The notes beneath the pieces were generated by a model. It was not told where the DNA came from. It ran no database searches and saw only the letters and a list, made by a program, of their open reading frames with translations. Position numbers and translations under genes: made by a program. Below, in pieces: positions 44,311 to 56,230 of a stretch of 64,000 nucleotides of DNA (position 1 is its first letter; each line of letters begins with the position of its first letter). Origin of the DNA: Acanthosepion esculentum (Eukaryota; Mollusca; Cephalopoda; Sepiida; Sepiidae); NCBI GenBank assembly GCA_964036315.1, contig OZ038482.1, positions 10,600,698 through 10,664,697 of the forward strand, in the 5' to 3' direction.

Positions 44311-44425
44311 ATCCCCTGAAGAAGACCAGAGTATACAATAGTCGAAACATGAATATAGTAATAAAGGAGGACAATTGTCCGAACAATAGAAATAGTTACA
44401 ATATCTCAATATAGAAATATAGGAA
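44311..44425 (+). repeat. R2 tail with hairpin module
   Basis: CCCTGAAGAAGACCAGAG, ACAATAGTCGAAACATGA, then GGAGGACAATTGTCCGAACA and AGAAATATAGGAAG parallel the R2 tail. The hairpin has CTGAAGA (44316-44322), an extra A, GAC/GTC arms, then GAAAC. Stem differences from other copies (GGCCG/CGGCC there) keep base pairing. Confidence 0.6.
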
Positions 44426-44563
44426 GATAAGCAGTTTGAATTTCTGATATCTCTTCTTCAGCTTCTTCAACCACCTGAAGGGACATCCCTTGTCCAATTG
44501 GCTTTTAATGTTCTACGAGAAAAGGAATTAATTAAAAAAAAAAAAAAAAAAAAGTGTAGATTG

Positions 44564-44611
44564 TTTAATCAATTTTACTTTCTAAAATTTAATCAATTTT
44601 ACTTTCTAAAA
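44564..44611. repeat. Perfect 24-bp tandem duplication
   Basis: TTTAATCAATTTTACTTTCT plus AAAA occurs twice in a row. Confidence 0.95.
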
Positions 44612-44778
44612 TTTTGGTCTATTCTTGTTTGTTTTGCTTTTACCTTATAAGATGAAGATTTTAATAATTGCCTTCAAATCTTGAATGATAGTCTGAAATG
44701 ACCTTTGCATAATTACCACATGAACTAAAAATGTCCATGGCACCAAGTGATTTATCTATTAATGTCAAAGACTGATTT

Positions 44779-44814
<36 letters not shown>

Positions 44815-46440
44815 CCTACATTTTTTGGGCTACCTTTATGGGAGAACAAAATCTAGCAGTTGCAGAAATGGACAAATTGTATTGCTACTTGGAAGTGTTA
44901 TTAAGCTGAGTTTTGCACATGGACATTGACTTCCTGATTTTGATATTTTTCACCCCTGCTCCCCATATGGTCACTTAAATTTGCATATGTTCCCCACATG
45001 AATCTTCAGCCGCAATCATGTTTGCATATTAGCACTTATCTTGCATATAATTTTTTTTTAAAAATGCCCATTGCACCTAATGACTTAATTTTTCTTTTTT
45101 TTTTTTTTTTTTTCTCAACTTTGATGACCATAAAGAACCATGAGGCAGTTGGTGTATGAATTTCTCGGACTTCTGCTCAAAAATCCTTCTATTTCTTTGT
45201 TTAGCAAAGCCAATTGTTTTCAGATTTCATGATGCTAATGACTGAAGGTAGGGAAGAAAACCAGGGTGAAGGAATTAGTTTGGAAGAAACACTTTGCCAT
45301 TCTAATTTTCAGTCCTCTTCTGAGGATTGATACCTGCAATTTAGAATTTGGTTACAATTTGCTAACTTGTTCACTTAGTCGTCGTCTCCAAAGTGGATCA
45401 AGGATTAAATTGCAATTCTGTAAAACTAACTTTGTCTTCCTGGTTCTTTTTATATAGCAAAATAATTGGTCTTAATCCTAACTGAAGTTGGACAATCATC
45501 TAAATTGTACATGCAATGGGCCTTGCTTTTGAGATGAATTCTTGGAAGCAGTATATTTGGAGACTGAATAATAAAGAGTAGAATTATTAAATTATCCGAT
45601 TGTGAAACCACATTGTGTTTTATGATTATCAAAAGCAATCGATATGTTTCTCTTATGCTGCTTGTTTATTTTGAAGTGAAACTACGAATCCTCTTTTTCT
45701 TTTTATTAATGTCAACATAGCAGACATGTTTCCTTCCAAGTTTTATTCATTATTCTGAAAGTATTTTGTTTTCTAATTGAACTGGTTTTCCAGAGCAGCT
45801 TAAAGAAAAATACAAAGTTAAAATTTGGTGAGGGCAGCAAATAGCATGGGGGTGAGAATTTATCCAGATTGAGAATTATATTATTTACTTTAATATTTTT
45901 TCTTAGGTTAATAATTCTTATTCTGTATGCTGTTGGCTCTCTACAACTTCCTGTCTTTTCTAGCCTTTTACTTGACATGGTTAATCATACAGCATTTATA
46001 ACAATGTATATTGAAACGTTTATTTGGTGTATTTATCGTGAACTTTCTTTGATCAATTGGTCAAAATGGATGATGTGAAAATATATACCATCAATTAATG
46101 TTGCCTTTTTATTACAAGTTCAAGCACAGAAATGGTGCTTTCATTAATGCACACTTGGATTTATTCTTACGTTGGTGAGTATCTTTTGGACATGGTCTCT
46201 GATCAGTATGTGGCTAAGTAAAACTAATTGGAACATATATAAAAGAACCATATATAATGGCTGGCTGCTTGTTTCTAGGTACGGTCATATGCCAGGGTGG
46301 CTAGCTAATCCCTGTTACAGACACCATCTTTTTCAACACCTATAGCCAACCTGTGGTTTATACTTGATACACATTTATGAAAAATGTGTTGAGGATATTT
46401 GAAAGATGTTCACATATATGTTGACTTTTTTTTGTGGCAA
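44612..46440. other. No gene; T tracts
   Basis: Long T runs lie near 44780-44809 and 45096-45113. Short frames at 45266-45457, 45712-45978 and 45869-46078 are unrecognised. Confidence 0.45.
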
Positions 46441-46745
46441 ACACACATCAGTACAGATACAAAAGAGGCCCCAGATCGCATTTGGACATGTCTGTCAAAA
46501 CCAGTTGTATCTGGGTTTTCCCTGTTAGCATTGGTTCAGCTGGGCATGTTCAGGTATGTGCCTCTTTGCAACTTGTCTAGATCTGGGTTTCTGCCAGTGT
46601 CTCCTGTCAATAAAAGTGATGGGAAAACCAGTGTCATTCTGCTATGTCTCGTCTCATTTTCTTTCTCTGCCTATTACCCCAGTAGTGTTTGGGAGGAACT
46701 ATCTTTTAAGTGTTTCCCCTTAACCTCAATACACCCTTGCCATAG
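46441..46745 (+). repeat. Repeat R6, plus copy
   Basis: CAAAACCAGTTGTATCTGGG, GCTGGGCATGTTCAGGTATG, GCAACTTGTCTAGATCTGGG and CTGCCTATTACCCCAGTAGT, then GTGTTTCCCCTTAACCTCAA match the minus strand of 49976-50375 in order. The 152-codon plus frame across it is unrecognised and its translation is not shared in frame with the other copy. Confidence 0.6.
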
Positions 46746-47054
46746 AGTACAACAGTTTCCTTTTGAGTTTTTCTCGTGTTGTAGTGCCTTACCTCATGGT
46801 ATTGCCTTTCAACCTATACATTTGTTTACACATAAGACCAATCAAGTTTTAAATTAATTTTACAAGTAAACAAAATAGAAAAGTTAATTTTTTAACAAAA
46901 AGAAGTGTACAGTCAGAATGAGCCCCCCCTTAAGTAGACACTTTGAAGTGAGATTTTTTACAAATAAACAGTACTTCCAAAATTCAATTGCCACTCTTAG
47001 TTGAGTTTGTAGGTATAGGCTACGTTACATCTAGCATAAGGTCATAAGTTATAT

Positions 47055-47142
47055 CCAGCACAAATTATATAAGTGGCACTCGAACTCCCTGTCTCCTCAT
47101 TGAGACTGGCTTGCTAATCATTGATCTATAGCAGGTCACCTT
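47055..47142 (-). mobile_element. tRNA-like SINE head
   Basis: The minus strand reads GATCAATGATTAGCAAGCC (A-box-like) and CAGGGAGTTCGAGTGCC (B-box-like), spaced as in a tRNA. Only one copy of this head was seen. A true tRNA gene is unlikely because the ends do not pair. Confidence 0.45.
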
Positions 47143-48504
47143 TCAAGGCCAAATTAAACTATAATCGTTAATTTTGAGGGAGCAAGGATGAGAAAAGAAG
47201 ACTTCCGTCTTCTTCTTCCCCACCTGGTATCTCCATTGTGAAATGAAATCTCTATTACTTATCTCGGTTCGATAATAATCTCATAATAGGAAATGAATGC
47301 TGATCTTTGAGTCTATCTTAAAGGTTTTATCACTGACAAGATAAATTTCAGAAGTGAGGAAATTGAAAAAGCTGGGGGTGGGAACACTACATTGGATTTG
47401 TTTTGAGTTTTGCTGCTTGTGTGTATCTAACAAGCTGAAGACTGGCTCCCAACTTTGTGGCAACGTCAGAAATACAAATTGTCTAAACAAAGATTGCCAT
47501 TTTAAGGACTTTTCTAAAACTTAGACAATCTTTCAATTTTCTGTGTGTAGGATGTTGGGTTGGATTTAGAGCGTATACAATACCATTTCCCTTGTCTGGG
47601 ACTCGTGTTTTGATGGGAAGATGAACATCTGAGAAAATACGAAGTCACAACGCATGTTACCATAAAAAAAATCTTTGCAGGTAAGTAAACACATAAGTAC
47701 TAATGATTACAGGTCTTTTTCTACTAAGATGTTTTTTTCTTTGACAAAATAAACATTGTTTGATATGGTCAGATGAATTGTTGTTTCCTCAGGCTAAAAA
47801 AAGTGATTCATTTTGTTTTATTGTCTAGCAATGATATTAGACAGATCTTTGACTTTGGGCTGCCTTTCTTTCAAATGGTGGTATTTGAACAGAACTTTTT
47901 TTTTTTCTTATCCGATTGTGAAAATTTCTTTGAAGCTTTTGGATGAACAGTACAGAAGTAGGGGACGATGAATGATTGTCTTGTATAAGTATCTCTCTAA
48001 GTGTTATAAAAGAGGGTGTTATACTGTTTCTATTATACAGATATTCAACCAGATGAAAAAGGAAAGATGAGATAATTTTTCTTTTTATTGTTGTCTGCAT
48101 TCAAAGCCATCAGTGTTTATGATCAATGCTTTCAAAATATGAAGGGTAGTTGGTTGCAAGAAAGGAACTGTAAGAAGAATCTATTGAAGTTCAAGTCTGT
48201 GGGAGTTGGTTGTGGTTAACTAGCTTGTTGCTGATATATGGAAGTTAAATGGTTATCAACTCCAGAATCGGTCAACCAAATTCAAATTTTTGCTGACGTT
48301 TTTTTGCTCACTTTGCACTAAGACTTTTGGGAAAGGCATGAAACCATTTCTCCTGCACTTGTTAATAAAAAAAAGCTTTATTACTGTTGGTTGATAGAAT
48401 AACATGTGAAGGACAAATTTCTTTCTCATGATTACTTTACCTTTCGAGATAGCAGAAAAAAAAATTGATTGCTACTGTTAGCATTTCCATTGAAAACTGC
48501 TAAA
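47143..48504. other. No supported gene
   Basis: Minus frames at 47281-47490 and 47837-48100 are unrecognised. Confidence 0.4.
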
Positions 48505-49165
48505 TTGCATATCCCTCTGTCTATTTTACAAATACTTCCACGGTAACTGCTCCAACAAATACTTTCACGGTAACTGCTCCAACAAATACTTTCACGGTAA
48601 CTGCTCCAACAAATACTTTCACGGTAACTGCTCCAACAAATACTTTCACGGTAACTGCTCCAACAAATACTTTCACGGTAACTGCTCCAGCAAATACTTT
48701 CACGGTAACTGCTCCAGCAAATACTTTCACGGTAACTGCTCCAACAAATACTTTCACGGTAACTGCTCCAACAAATACTTTCACGGTAACTGCTCCAACA
48801 AATACTTTCACGGTAACTGCTCCAACAAGCTACTTTTGCTAGTTCCCAAACTGCATGAATTTAAACGTGCTACTGGGTTGGCATCTCAGTTCCACCCTTT
48901 CACTGTCAAAACGGTTAAATGTAGCAGTCTCTTCTACTCCAACAGCTTCATGTCTCACACTTCCCGTCTGTGGAACTCCCTTCCTCTTACTTGCTTTCCT
49001 GATAGCTATAATTTCCAACTATTCAAATGCAATGTCAGTTGACATCTCCAGATGCCTTGATCTATTCCCCATCCTTCTCTTCATCCTTTCCTCTATCATA
49101 CCTCTTTACTCTTGCTCCCACCCTTGCATGCTATGGGTGAAATGCTTAAAAAAAAAAAAAAAAAT
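48505..49165 (+). pseudogene. LINE-A copy 3: 3' end with a VNTR inside the coding sequence
   Basis: The plus frame reads YKYFHGNCSN then repeats the nine residues KYFHGNCSN about eleven times (48532-48829). It then continues VPKLHEFKRATGLASQFHPF, TVKTVKCSSLFYSNSF, TSRLWNSLPLTCFPDSYNFQ and LFKCNVS, then stop. This is the C-terminus of the Jockey/CR1-like ORF2 (YFHGNCS, LHEFKR, RLWNSLP are family blocks), and the tail ends in an A run at 49147-49164. Outside the array the reading frame is intact from 48836 to the stop, so this is a comparatively young insertion. Confidence 0.85.
48532..48829. repeat. 27-bp tandem array, about 11 copies, in LINE-A frame
   Basis: The unit is TACTTTCACGGTAACTGCTC plus CAACAAA. 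Copies are nearly identical: the first has TTCCAC and two adjacent copies have CCAGCAAA. The period is a multiple of 3, so the LINE frame is kept, and a minus frame (KVFVGAVTV repeats) stays open as a by-product. Confidence 0.95.
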
Positions 49166-49309
49166 GAAATGATTCACCAGATGGATGTATATCTTGTTAC
49201 AGATGAACAATGCACATCTTGTTGTAGCAAAAGAATTTCTAAGAGAAGTCTCAGAATCCCTCTTGCATATTTTTCGCAAGACTTGGTGTTTGAACCTTCC
49301 ATCCTAAAA

Positions 49310-49735
49310 AGTCCAAACTTTTCAAACATTGATTGCACCAGTCCTACTGTATGGATCAGAAACTTGGACATTATCTGCTTGTCTTGAAAGATGACTGGAT
49401 GGAACATATACAAATCTACTTAGAAAAATCCAGAACATCAGTTGGAGATCCTATGCAATGATTAATACAATTTACTGAGAACTGCAACCAATCTCTCTTA
49501 AGCTGAAACAAAACCAATTACAGTTTGCTGGCTACTATCACTGAGCAGACAGGGAAATTGCCTCATCCTTATTCCGATGACCCATCTGGAAGTATCTTCT
49601 CATGAAAATTGACTTCCCCAGACACCATAGTTTAGAACTCTGGGTTGGGCATTGAGGAAGTGGTGATAGCAATGCAGAACCTGACAGTGTGGAAAGGGAT
49701 TGTCAATTGAGTTCCAACCAGCCATAGGGAGGTCA
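49310..49735 (+). pseudogene. LINE C-terminal relic (YGSETWTL type)
   Basis: The frame reads FQTLIAPVLLYGSETWTLSA, then a stop, LDGTYTNLLRKIQNISW, then LQFAGYYH and later LFR, ending near QLSSNQP. LLYGSETWTL and the YTxLLRxxxNISW block are typical of the region after the reverse transcriptase in one class of animal LINE. LxFAGH.. has become LQFAGYYH. The element is 5' truncated and broken by stops. Confidence 0.75.
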
Positions 49736-49744
49736 AAGGATAAT

Positions 49745-50670
49745 GATGATGATGATATATCTCGAGATTCTTGACAAAATCTAAAGTGTAATGTAATCAA
49801 CTGGCATCTCAACTGTAGTCAGTTTTCAATTGCCATGACATGACTTCCTACCGACTTTTCTCCAAATACTTTCATGGCAACTGTCTTGATTCATGGTAAT
49901 TTATGCAATCAAAGCTGCAACAACAAAAAAATCCTTGGTTCTTTGACTGTATGAATTTAAGCATACTACTAGTGTTGTAATGTAAGCAAAAGGTCTGTTG
50001 AGATTGGGGAGGAAACACCTAACCGATTGCTCTCCCAGCAACTATGGGGGGGGGGTAATAGGGAGAGAGGGGAAAGAGATGGGAGGTAACAAAAATAACA
50101 CTGCCTTGAAAACCACAGCAACTTGAGGAACAAAATTCTCCTATGACAGACTTCACAAGACACTGTGTCTTCCCAATTGTCAACTTCTGTTTTCCCCTAG
50201 CTTATCAGGCATCTTACAAAGACCCAGATCTTGACCAGTTGCAGAGAGTCCTGTATCTAGACATGCCAAGCTGTCCTGCTGCTGATGGGGAAAAACCCGG
50301 ATGTAACTGGTGTTGACAAACTTGTCCGCATATGATCCTAGGCCATTTGTAATTCTGTACTGACATGCGTTTGCCACATCTAGATTGGCAACTAGATATC
50401 ACCATTTTTACTTTTGAACTAGCTAGATGCAACTGTATGTTCTATTCTCATAGTGAAACTCTCTCCCAGGTTTTTTTTTGTTGCTTCCTTGCCACCTACA
50501 ATCTTCATAAATTTAAATGCCATGCCAATTGCCATCTTCTGTCTTCCTGGACACGGTTATTTTATTGTCCTTTCTCCTCACTAAAATTTTCTCTCTCTTC
50601 CACTCCCAGTAACCCCCCCTTTCGTCACCTTATCATCTTGTTCGGAGGTGAAATGATTTTTAAAAAATAA
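49745..50670 (+). pseudogene. LINE-A copy 4, split by a nested R6 insertion
   Basis: From 49752 the frames give IYLEILDKI, a weak NWHLNCSQFS-like piece, then sequence resembling FYKYFHGN (near 49868) and the YEFK block (ATGAATTTAAGCATACTACT near 49953). Similarity stops at about 49975. It resumes at 50383 with RLATRYHHF and LARCNCMFYSHS, then YNLHKFKCHANCHLL, and ends near GGTGAAATGATTTTTAAAAA. The two parts together cover the same C-terminal tail as copies 2 and 3 without overlap, so about 400 bp was inserted. Confidence 0.7.
49976..50375 (-). mobile_element. R6 copy nested in LINE-A copy 4
   Basis: The minus strand reads CAACACCAGTTACATCCGGG, AGCTTGGCATGTCTAGATAC, GCAACTGGTCAAGATCTGGG, CTCCCTATTACCCCCCCCCA and TAGGTGTTTCCTCCCC, as in 46441-46745. 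It interrupts the LINE-A C-terminal frame, which shows R6 is itself mobile. Confidence 0.65.
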
Positions 50671-52500
50671 AAAGGCTCCTGTTTGTAATAGTAACTTTGA
50701 TAAAATTCTTTCCAGTTCCTGATGTTATGTAACAAAGGCAGAACATTTTTTTTTTCTTATACAATAACAAAAACGTTGGTATCTTGTCTAAACTAATTAC
50801 TGTAAGTTGTTGAAGATAAAGATGTTTGGGGCCTTCACCCACCCACCATTGGAAGGGAAAATAGGTTTTCTGTTCCTGCCACTGTATTCCAAATGACACT
50901 TTCTTGTCTTGGTAATATTCATTGTTCATAAAGTCTCAAGAACAAACTTTGGGTCCAATAAGAAAAGCAATATTGAAGTTGAAGACAAAAGCCAGATTAG
51001 TGTTCAGTGCAAATGAAATTGGTTTATCCTTATTTCTATTTGCTTTTCTTTTTATTTAACACAAAGCAATTTGCAATGAACACCACTTGTATTGATTGAT
51101 TTTCCTGTCTTTTCAATTGGAAAATAGACAAAATTTCTTCTTTTTTTGTTTTTTTTGACCTCTGCTAATTGACGACTCTTTTCTGCTTTGTTCTTTTCAC
51201 CTTCTTGTTGATTGAATTTCTCTCCATTATTTTATTCTCTTTTTTTACTCTGACTGTGCATGATACACATGATGTAAACATGCTGCCAGTTTAGTGAGGT
51301 TCATTATCACAGAACAGATATGGGGAAATCCCTAACATGCAAATAGATTTGGGATTTATTTTAAGTTGTTAATTTTAAAGTGGCCTGGAATTGAGATATT
51401 TTCTGTTCAGATAGTAATATTTGATTAATTACATTTTTGTCTCTGTCTCCCTAATGGGAATCAATGATTTTATGAAGGCATTTTTAAATTATTCTAAACA
51501 GAATACAAGAAAAACATTTTTATATTGTCATTATAAGCACATAATTGTTATAATTTTTACCAACATATTTGTTAGTAATGGGAGGCATTACCTGTAAAAA
51601 ATTTAGGGATTTCATAAAAAATTTATAGGAATATCATAAAAAGTTGTCTTTTCTTTGTGACAAGAGGATAATTTTAAATTTTTTTACAATTAATTGGTTT
51701 GATAATAATTAAAAACATTAACTGTAAAATGTACCAATGGAGGAATATTTATAATTTTTAACTTAATTGCTGAATTCCAATCTTTGATTCATTCTACTCG
51801 GAATTGAAAAGTTTGGTTTCTGCAATCTTCCGCCACACATTTCAGAATAGGAAGAACAAAGAATTTAGATGTTCCAATTGCTTCTGCTATCCCAAATGTC
51901 TGTGTTCCATATATCAAAGATATAGATGGGTATGTGCCAAATTTTGCTCACACCAAAATATAGTTTTGCTGTCAGGCATACCAATGCTGTCTTTGATATA
52001 TCATTAAAGAAATGAAGAATTCTTGTTATTGCCAATTCGAATGGCATTGAATTACAATGTGCATACCAGTTCTTGAAAGTGTAAAATGCAAGCAAAACTG
52101 AGAAATCTGGTTTGATTTGATTAACATCATGACCTTGTAGATTACTGCTGGGTTCTTCATGACATCTCAGAGAGCAAAGATCAATTACTTGGATGTGCTT
52201 ATCAAATAACATAGAACATATATTGGGTGTTGTAGCAGCAATAACAATAAATTCAACTTAATTTTATCCTTTCAACAAAAAATGTGCTAGTGATGACTTT
52301 TACCAGTGTGACATTTCAGGGAGATTTTGATTTATGCCTTCAAGGGTAGGTGAGCAAAAGTAAATGTGAGCATCTCTGGTAGGAATTTGAATTCTGCTCT
52401 CAAATTCATTTTATTCAGGTGACCTTTAAACTCTTCTTTTGATTCTCTAGAATCTCATTACAAAATTTAACTTTAAAAATATCACTTAAACTTTTCTGTG
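50671..52500. other. No supported gene
   Basis: Overlapping frames at 51804-52007 (plus) and 51865-52212 (minus, 115 codons) are unrecognised. The minus frame is Ile/Phe/Trp-rich and not obviously low complexity. Confidence 0.35.
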
Positions 52501-52534
52501 AGATATATATATATAAAACCAATATCATAACTCA

Positions 52535-52610
52535 GTTTCATGCCCAATGCAATCTTCAGGTGCCGAGTAGACTCATCATCTGAAAATTGCATTGTACATG
52601 AAACTCTGAA
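52535..52610. ncRNA. Inverted pair of R8 hammerhead-like hairpins
   Basis: On the minus strand CTGAAGATTGC, loop, GGGCATGAAAC (52559-52535). On the plus strand from about 52579 CTGAAAATTGC, loop, GTACATGAAAC. The two modules point away from each other across about 20 bp. Only the minus copy keeps CUGANGA. Confidence 0.4.
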
Positions 52611-52689
52611 CCTTGCTACTGATAAGAGATAAGATGATACTTAATAGCTCTGTTTTATTATATTGGGCACTGTTTTATTAACACCAGCA

Positions 52690-54060
52690 CTATATGTGTG
52701 ATATATTATAATTTTATTTATATATAAGTGATGGGACAAATCAGAACCTTTTGCGGCTATTGAAATAGGATAATTTTTAACCTAATTTCTGATTCCAAAA
52801 ACGATTCTTTGGACTTTTTTTTTTTTTTTTTGTTTGTTTAAAACTTAATTTTCCATTCCTGGTACTAATGATAAAAATATAAATATTTATTGACTTTAAA
52901 CTATAAGTAAAACTAAAATATATAGATCATAATACCTAAATATGATGTAAAATTTTTTTTACTTGTGGTTAAAAAAAAAGTACAAGTTTCTATTCAGTTC
53001 TCAAACTTTCCATAAAGTTTGCTAATTTAAATTCTGTTTCAGTTCAAAATAAAATTTTTATTTTTAATTTTTTAGACATTGTTAATTCACACATTTAATA
53101 TTATAAATTATTAATTTAATAATTATAATCAAAATTATGTAATATAAACACAAAATGAATTCACATTGTTACTCTGCCAGGCTCTCTTAAGACGATTTTA
53201 TTTTTTTTAATTTATAAAAAAAATGAAAAAAAAAAATGAATGTACAGAATTCTTGCCAATATCACATTTGATTTCTTCACATAAAAAAATTGACCTTGTG
53301 TCATCGTGGTGAGGCAGTTAAATTGCAAAAATTTGTTTTTATAATAGTTTTAATCTATAAAATCATTTCTTAGTCAGTGGTTATTAAAACGATTTATTTT
53401 GTTTACGTAGCATAAAATAAATCTCCTTTTCAATAACCGAGACTTAAAAAAAGTAAACATTCTTTTTATGAAACTTAAATTTGTTTCTATAAAATTAATT
53501 CATTTTTAAAAATTTTATTATAAAATCTTTTTTAAAAGCTATAAAATTTTTATAGCTTTCAAAATGGATTTTAAAACTTAAAAGGTGGACAAAAAGTAGA
53601 CCTTTTTATTTTACAATTGATAGCAAATCATTATTGGTTGAATCTTTACAAATGATAGACATTAGAAAACTAGAAACACTTTTATCTAACAGTGAAAATT
53701 TAAAATTTTAACCAATGTTTATTATTTTTTACCCCACTTATGTCAAGTGTTACCAATGCCAAGCAGAAAAGTGTAATTTGGAAGTTTAAGATTTCTGATG
53801 ATAACCAAAGTAAAGCAATATGTCAACTGTAGCTAGGTACTTAAGTAATTTACTTAAAGAAATTGTTTTCTTTATTGTTTAAACTCTTACACAATTTTTT
53901 AAATAAAAAAGATATCTAACTTCATTTCATAAGCTTCTGTATTCATTTTTCTACTGAATGTTCATTAATATATGTATTGTGTTCATTAAGTTTCCCGAAC
54001 TGTTTTAATCATTGTAGATATCTGAAAAAAAAATATTGGTATCATCCCAACACTTATATC
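52690..54060. other. AT-rich stretch with a 25-bp palindrome at 53535-53559
   Basis: AAAGCTATAAAATTTTTATA followed by GCTTT is a palindrome with a single central base. No gene is recognised. Confidence 0.5.

Positions 54061-54061
<1 letters not shown>

Positions 54062-54097
<36 letters not shown>
54062..54097. repeat. (CA)n with CGCG interruption
   Basis: CA repeat interrupted by CGCGCG. Confidence 0.9.
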
Positions 54098-54229
54098 GAT
54101 CTGATCCATGATAATGGAGCTGAAAATATGCAGAGTGAAGCTGCTTGGTACAGATTGACTTTGAACCCTGTCACACATGCACACTAAGTTGTAATGTTGT
54201 CACTCACTTCCATTGTTTATAGTAGTGCT

Positions 54230-54530
54230 TGGAAGGAAAGTGTGTAAAATGCTGTCATCTCACCCCCACCACAGAGGTTCCATCAGTGATCATGGCTTGT
54301 GCAGCGGTTTTTGGCCAAGCACAACATTCCTCACGTTCAACAGCCATCATATTCCACAGATGTCACCGCTTGAAACTTTTCCTCATTCCAGAAATCAAAT
54401 CCCACTTGAAAAGAACACGATTCAAGAAAATGCAATGAGGCAGCTGCACACTATCCCCCAAAACGGAAGCATTTCTGGATAAAGTGTGTGGCTTCAGATA
54501 GGGATACTTCAAGGTTTAAATGTCAAATTG
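54230..54530 (+). pseudogene. Mariner-family transposase C-terminal relic 2
   Basis: One plus frame reads QRFLAKHNIPHVQQPSYSTD and VTA, where mariner transposases have FLAKHNI..(L)PQPPYSPDLAP. A neighbouring frame reads LFLIPEIKSHLKRTRF for the LFPEIKSxLKGxRF block. Then MRQLHTIPQN stands for the QLxxIPK helix, and KCVASDRD for the RCVAxxGEYFEG end. The third catalytic Asp is kept in SYSTD, but frameshifts separate every block. It differs in detail from the 10.8-kb relic, so the two are separate lineages or strongly diverged. Confidence 0.75.
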
Positions 54531-54580
54531 TTGTAGTTTTCTTTTTATAACACCAGACATGATATTTTTTGATCAGACCT

Positions 54581-54582
<2 letters not shown>

Positions 54583-54611
<29 letters not shown>
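54583..54611. repeat. (TA)n microsatellite
   Basis: TA tract after TGTGTG. Confidence 0.95.
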
Positions 54612-54612
<1 letters not shown>

Positions 54613-54739
54613 GTAACCAGTTTGAAAAGGGCAAGGTGGAACATTCCAAGGTTAAACGCAATTTTCGTAAAGGTAATCATGAAGCGTTACCTTCCACCCT
54701 CACCTTACAGCATATATGTAGTTTGTTGTAATTTTGCTC

Positions 54740-54965
54740 TTTCAAAGGCAGGTCTTTAAAGTCACCGTAGGTCTCATCAGGCTCGATCCATTGAAAGAAA
54801 CCAGAAATCAATCTTTGTGTCTTGTGCACAAGTCAGCTTCTGGATTAACACGGTACATGAAAATTCATGTTGATGCCATGCCTGTTGGGCATAGGGATCT
54901 CCCTTTCAGGTGCAACATTTGCACAAAAGCTGGTTTAAAAAGTCATCTGTGCTCTCATGATTGGT
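54740..54965 (+). pseudogene. LINE 3' tail with zinc-finger-like motifs
   Basis: The frame reads SASGLTRYMKIHV, LPFRCNICTKAGLKSHLCSH and ends DW, stop. GLTRHMKIH and CNIC...AGLKSHLRSH blocks close the ORF of a class of animal LINEs. Here the first Cys pair is lost and the second finger is short by about five residues (C-x2-C-x7-H-x3-H). A host zinc-finger gene is less likely, because the motif order and the stop position fit a LINE end and no further fingers exist. Confidence 0.55.
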
Positions 54966-54974
54966 GATCCTGAA

Positions 54975-55779
54975 AGTTATTTAAAAAAAAAAAAAAAAAT
55001 TGTTGTGGAGATGTCACTTCTTGATACAAGAATACCATCACTTATATATATATATATAATCAAACACTTAAAATCCCATAGGTAATAATTTTTAATTTTC
55101 TGAGAGCTCTAAAAAACAGCAGCTCTCATTCTTCAAAACCTACAAACAAATCACAAATGAAATGGAAAAAAATATTCCGCGATAAAAACAAGACATTGCT
55201 ATCTTCTTTAGAGAGTTGGGGGAAAAAAGCAGAGAGCATTGACCTATTTTGACATACTGACCTCAGTATGTCATTTGAGGATGTTGGAAGGGCTTAAAGT
55301 GTATTTAGTGCATTTTGAATCTGAAACCATCCTGTCTGTTTCTGTCAAATTCCCAATTCTGACATATTTCGTTCAACAAATTATTTGTAAATAATATTAA
55401 AAGAGAACATTTTTAAAGATTTTGAAATTAGGGAAAAAGTTTTCCTAACCTTTTTATATAATTAACCAAGAAATTTAAATTTAATGATTATTAATTATAA
55501 TCAGAGAAACATGTTTATATCTGGAGTATCATAGATGAATTAATATTTAGCAGGATATGAATACTTTAAACTAAGGAAAAGTTAGTTTGGGGTTAATTCC
55601 CTGTATTTCATTCCACAAATTCTGTAAATAATAAAAAGTGTCTGGTTCAGAACATTTTTTAAAAGTTTTTCAAAATTAGCGATCAAATTTTGCTCTGTCA
55701 TTTGACATAGAGCTCTCCCTGGATCTATAGCCTCCTGGAAATTCCAAATGGATTACCATATTGTATCATTATATAATAT
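54975..55779. other. AT-rich stretch with no gene
   Basis: A short TA tract lies at about 55042-55059. Nothing else is recognised. Confidence 0.45.
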
Positions 55780-55860
55780 GTATGTATGTAATGTATGTTA
55801 TGTAATGTCATGTCATGTCATGTCATGTCATGGTATGTCTGTTATGTAATGTATGTATCA
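55780..55860. repeat. Compound TGTA/TGTCA microsatellite
   Basis: ATGT-based units pass into a TGTCA pentamer run and back. Confidence 0.9.
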
Positions 55861-55999
55861 ATCAATCAAAATAAGAAATTTAGTCCAATGAAGTCCTAAA
55901 GGACAAAATGTGGGAGAAGAAAACATTTTCCACTTTGTCACCCATCCCCCCCCTATATATTCTAAAGAAGTAACAGATTTTTATTTACTTATTCAAATG

Positions 56000-56230
56000 A
56001 TTCTATTAATTTAAATGTTATTTTAGTGGACCCTTCTATTTGAGTAGGTGCTTCGTTTATTTATTAAACAACATTTGTATTTATTTATATTTGTATATTG
56101 GCCAGAATATTCAAGAAATGTCATTAAAGAAATATATACACTCTCTGAAAGGATTCAAATTTGGATCCCCTTGGCACTATCATTAGATTCTATGTGATTC
56201 AACTAACTCTGCCAGAAAGAACCTTTGCCG
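56000..56230 (-). mobile_element. tRNA-like SINE R4, minus copy
   Basis: The minus strand reads GCCAAGGGGATCCAAATTTG, AATCC (B-box-like), AGAGAGTGTATATATTTC, AAATGTTGTTTAATAAATAA, ACGAAGCACCTACTCAAATA and GGGTCCACTAAAATAAC. It is the inverted partner of the plus copy that follows. Confidence 0.65.

Noticed and set aside
46399..46857. 152-codon plus frame as a gene
   Set aside because: It spans repeat R6, whose other copy does not keep this frame.
47055..47142. A true tRNA gene
   Set aside because: A- and B-box-like blocks are present but an acceptor stem does not form.
54765..54780. CTGATGAG on the minus strand at 54.77 kb
   Set aside because: No GAAA at the right distance and no stem; it falls beside a LINE tail fragment.
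54860..54965. Host C2H2 zinc-finger gene
   Set aside because: Only one shortened finger-like motif plus half of another, with the stop placed as in LINE ends; no further fingers or linkers.
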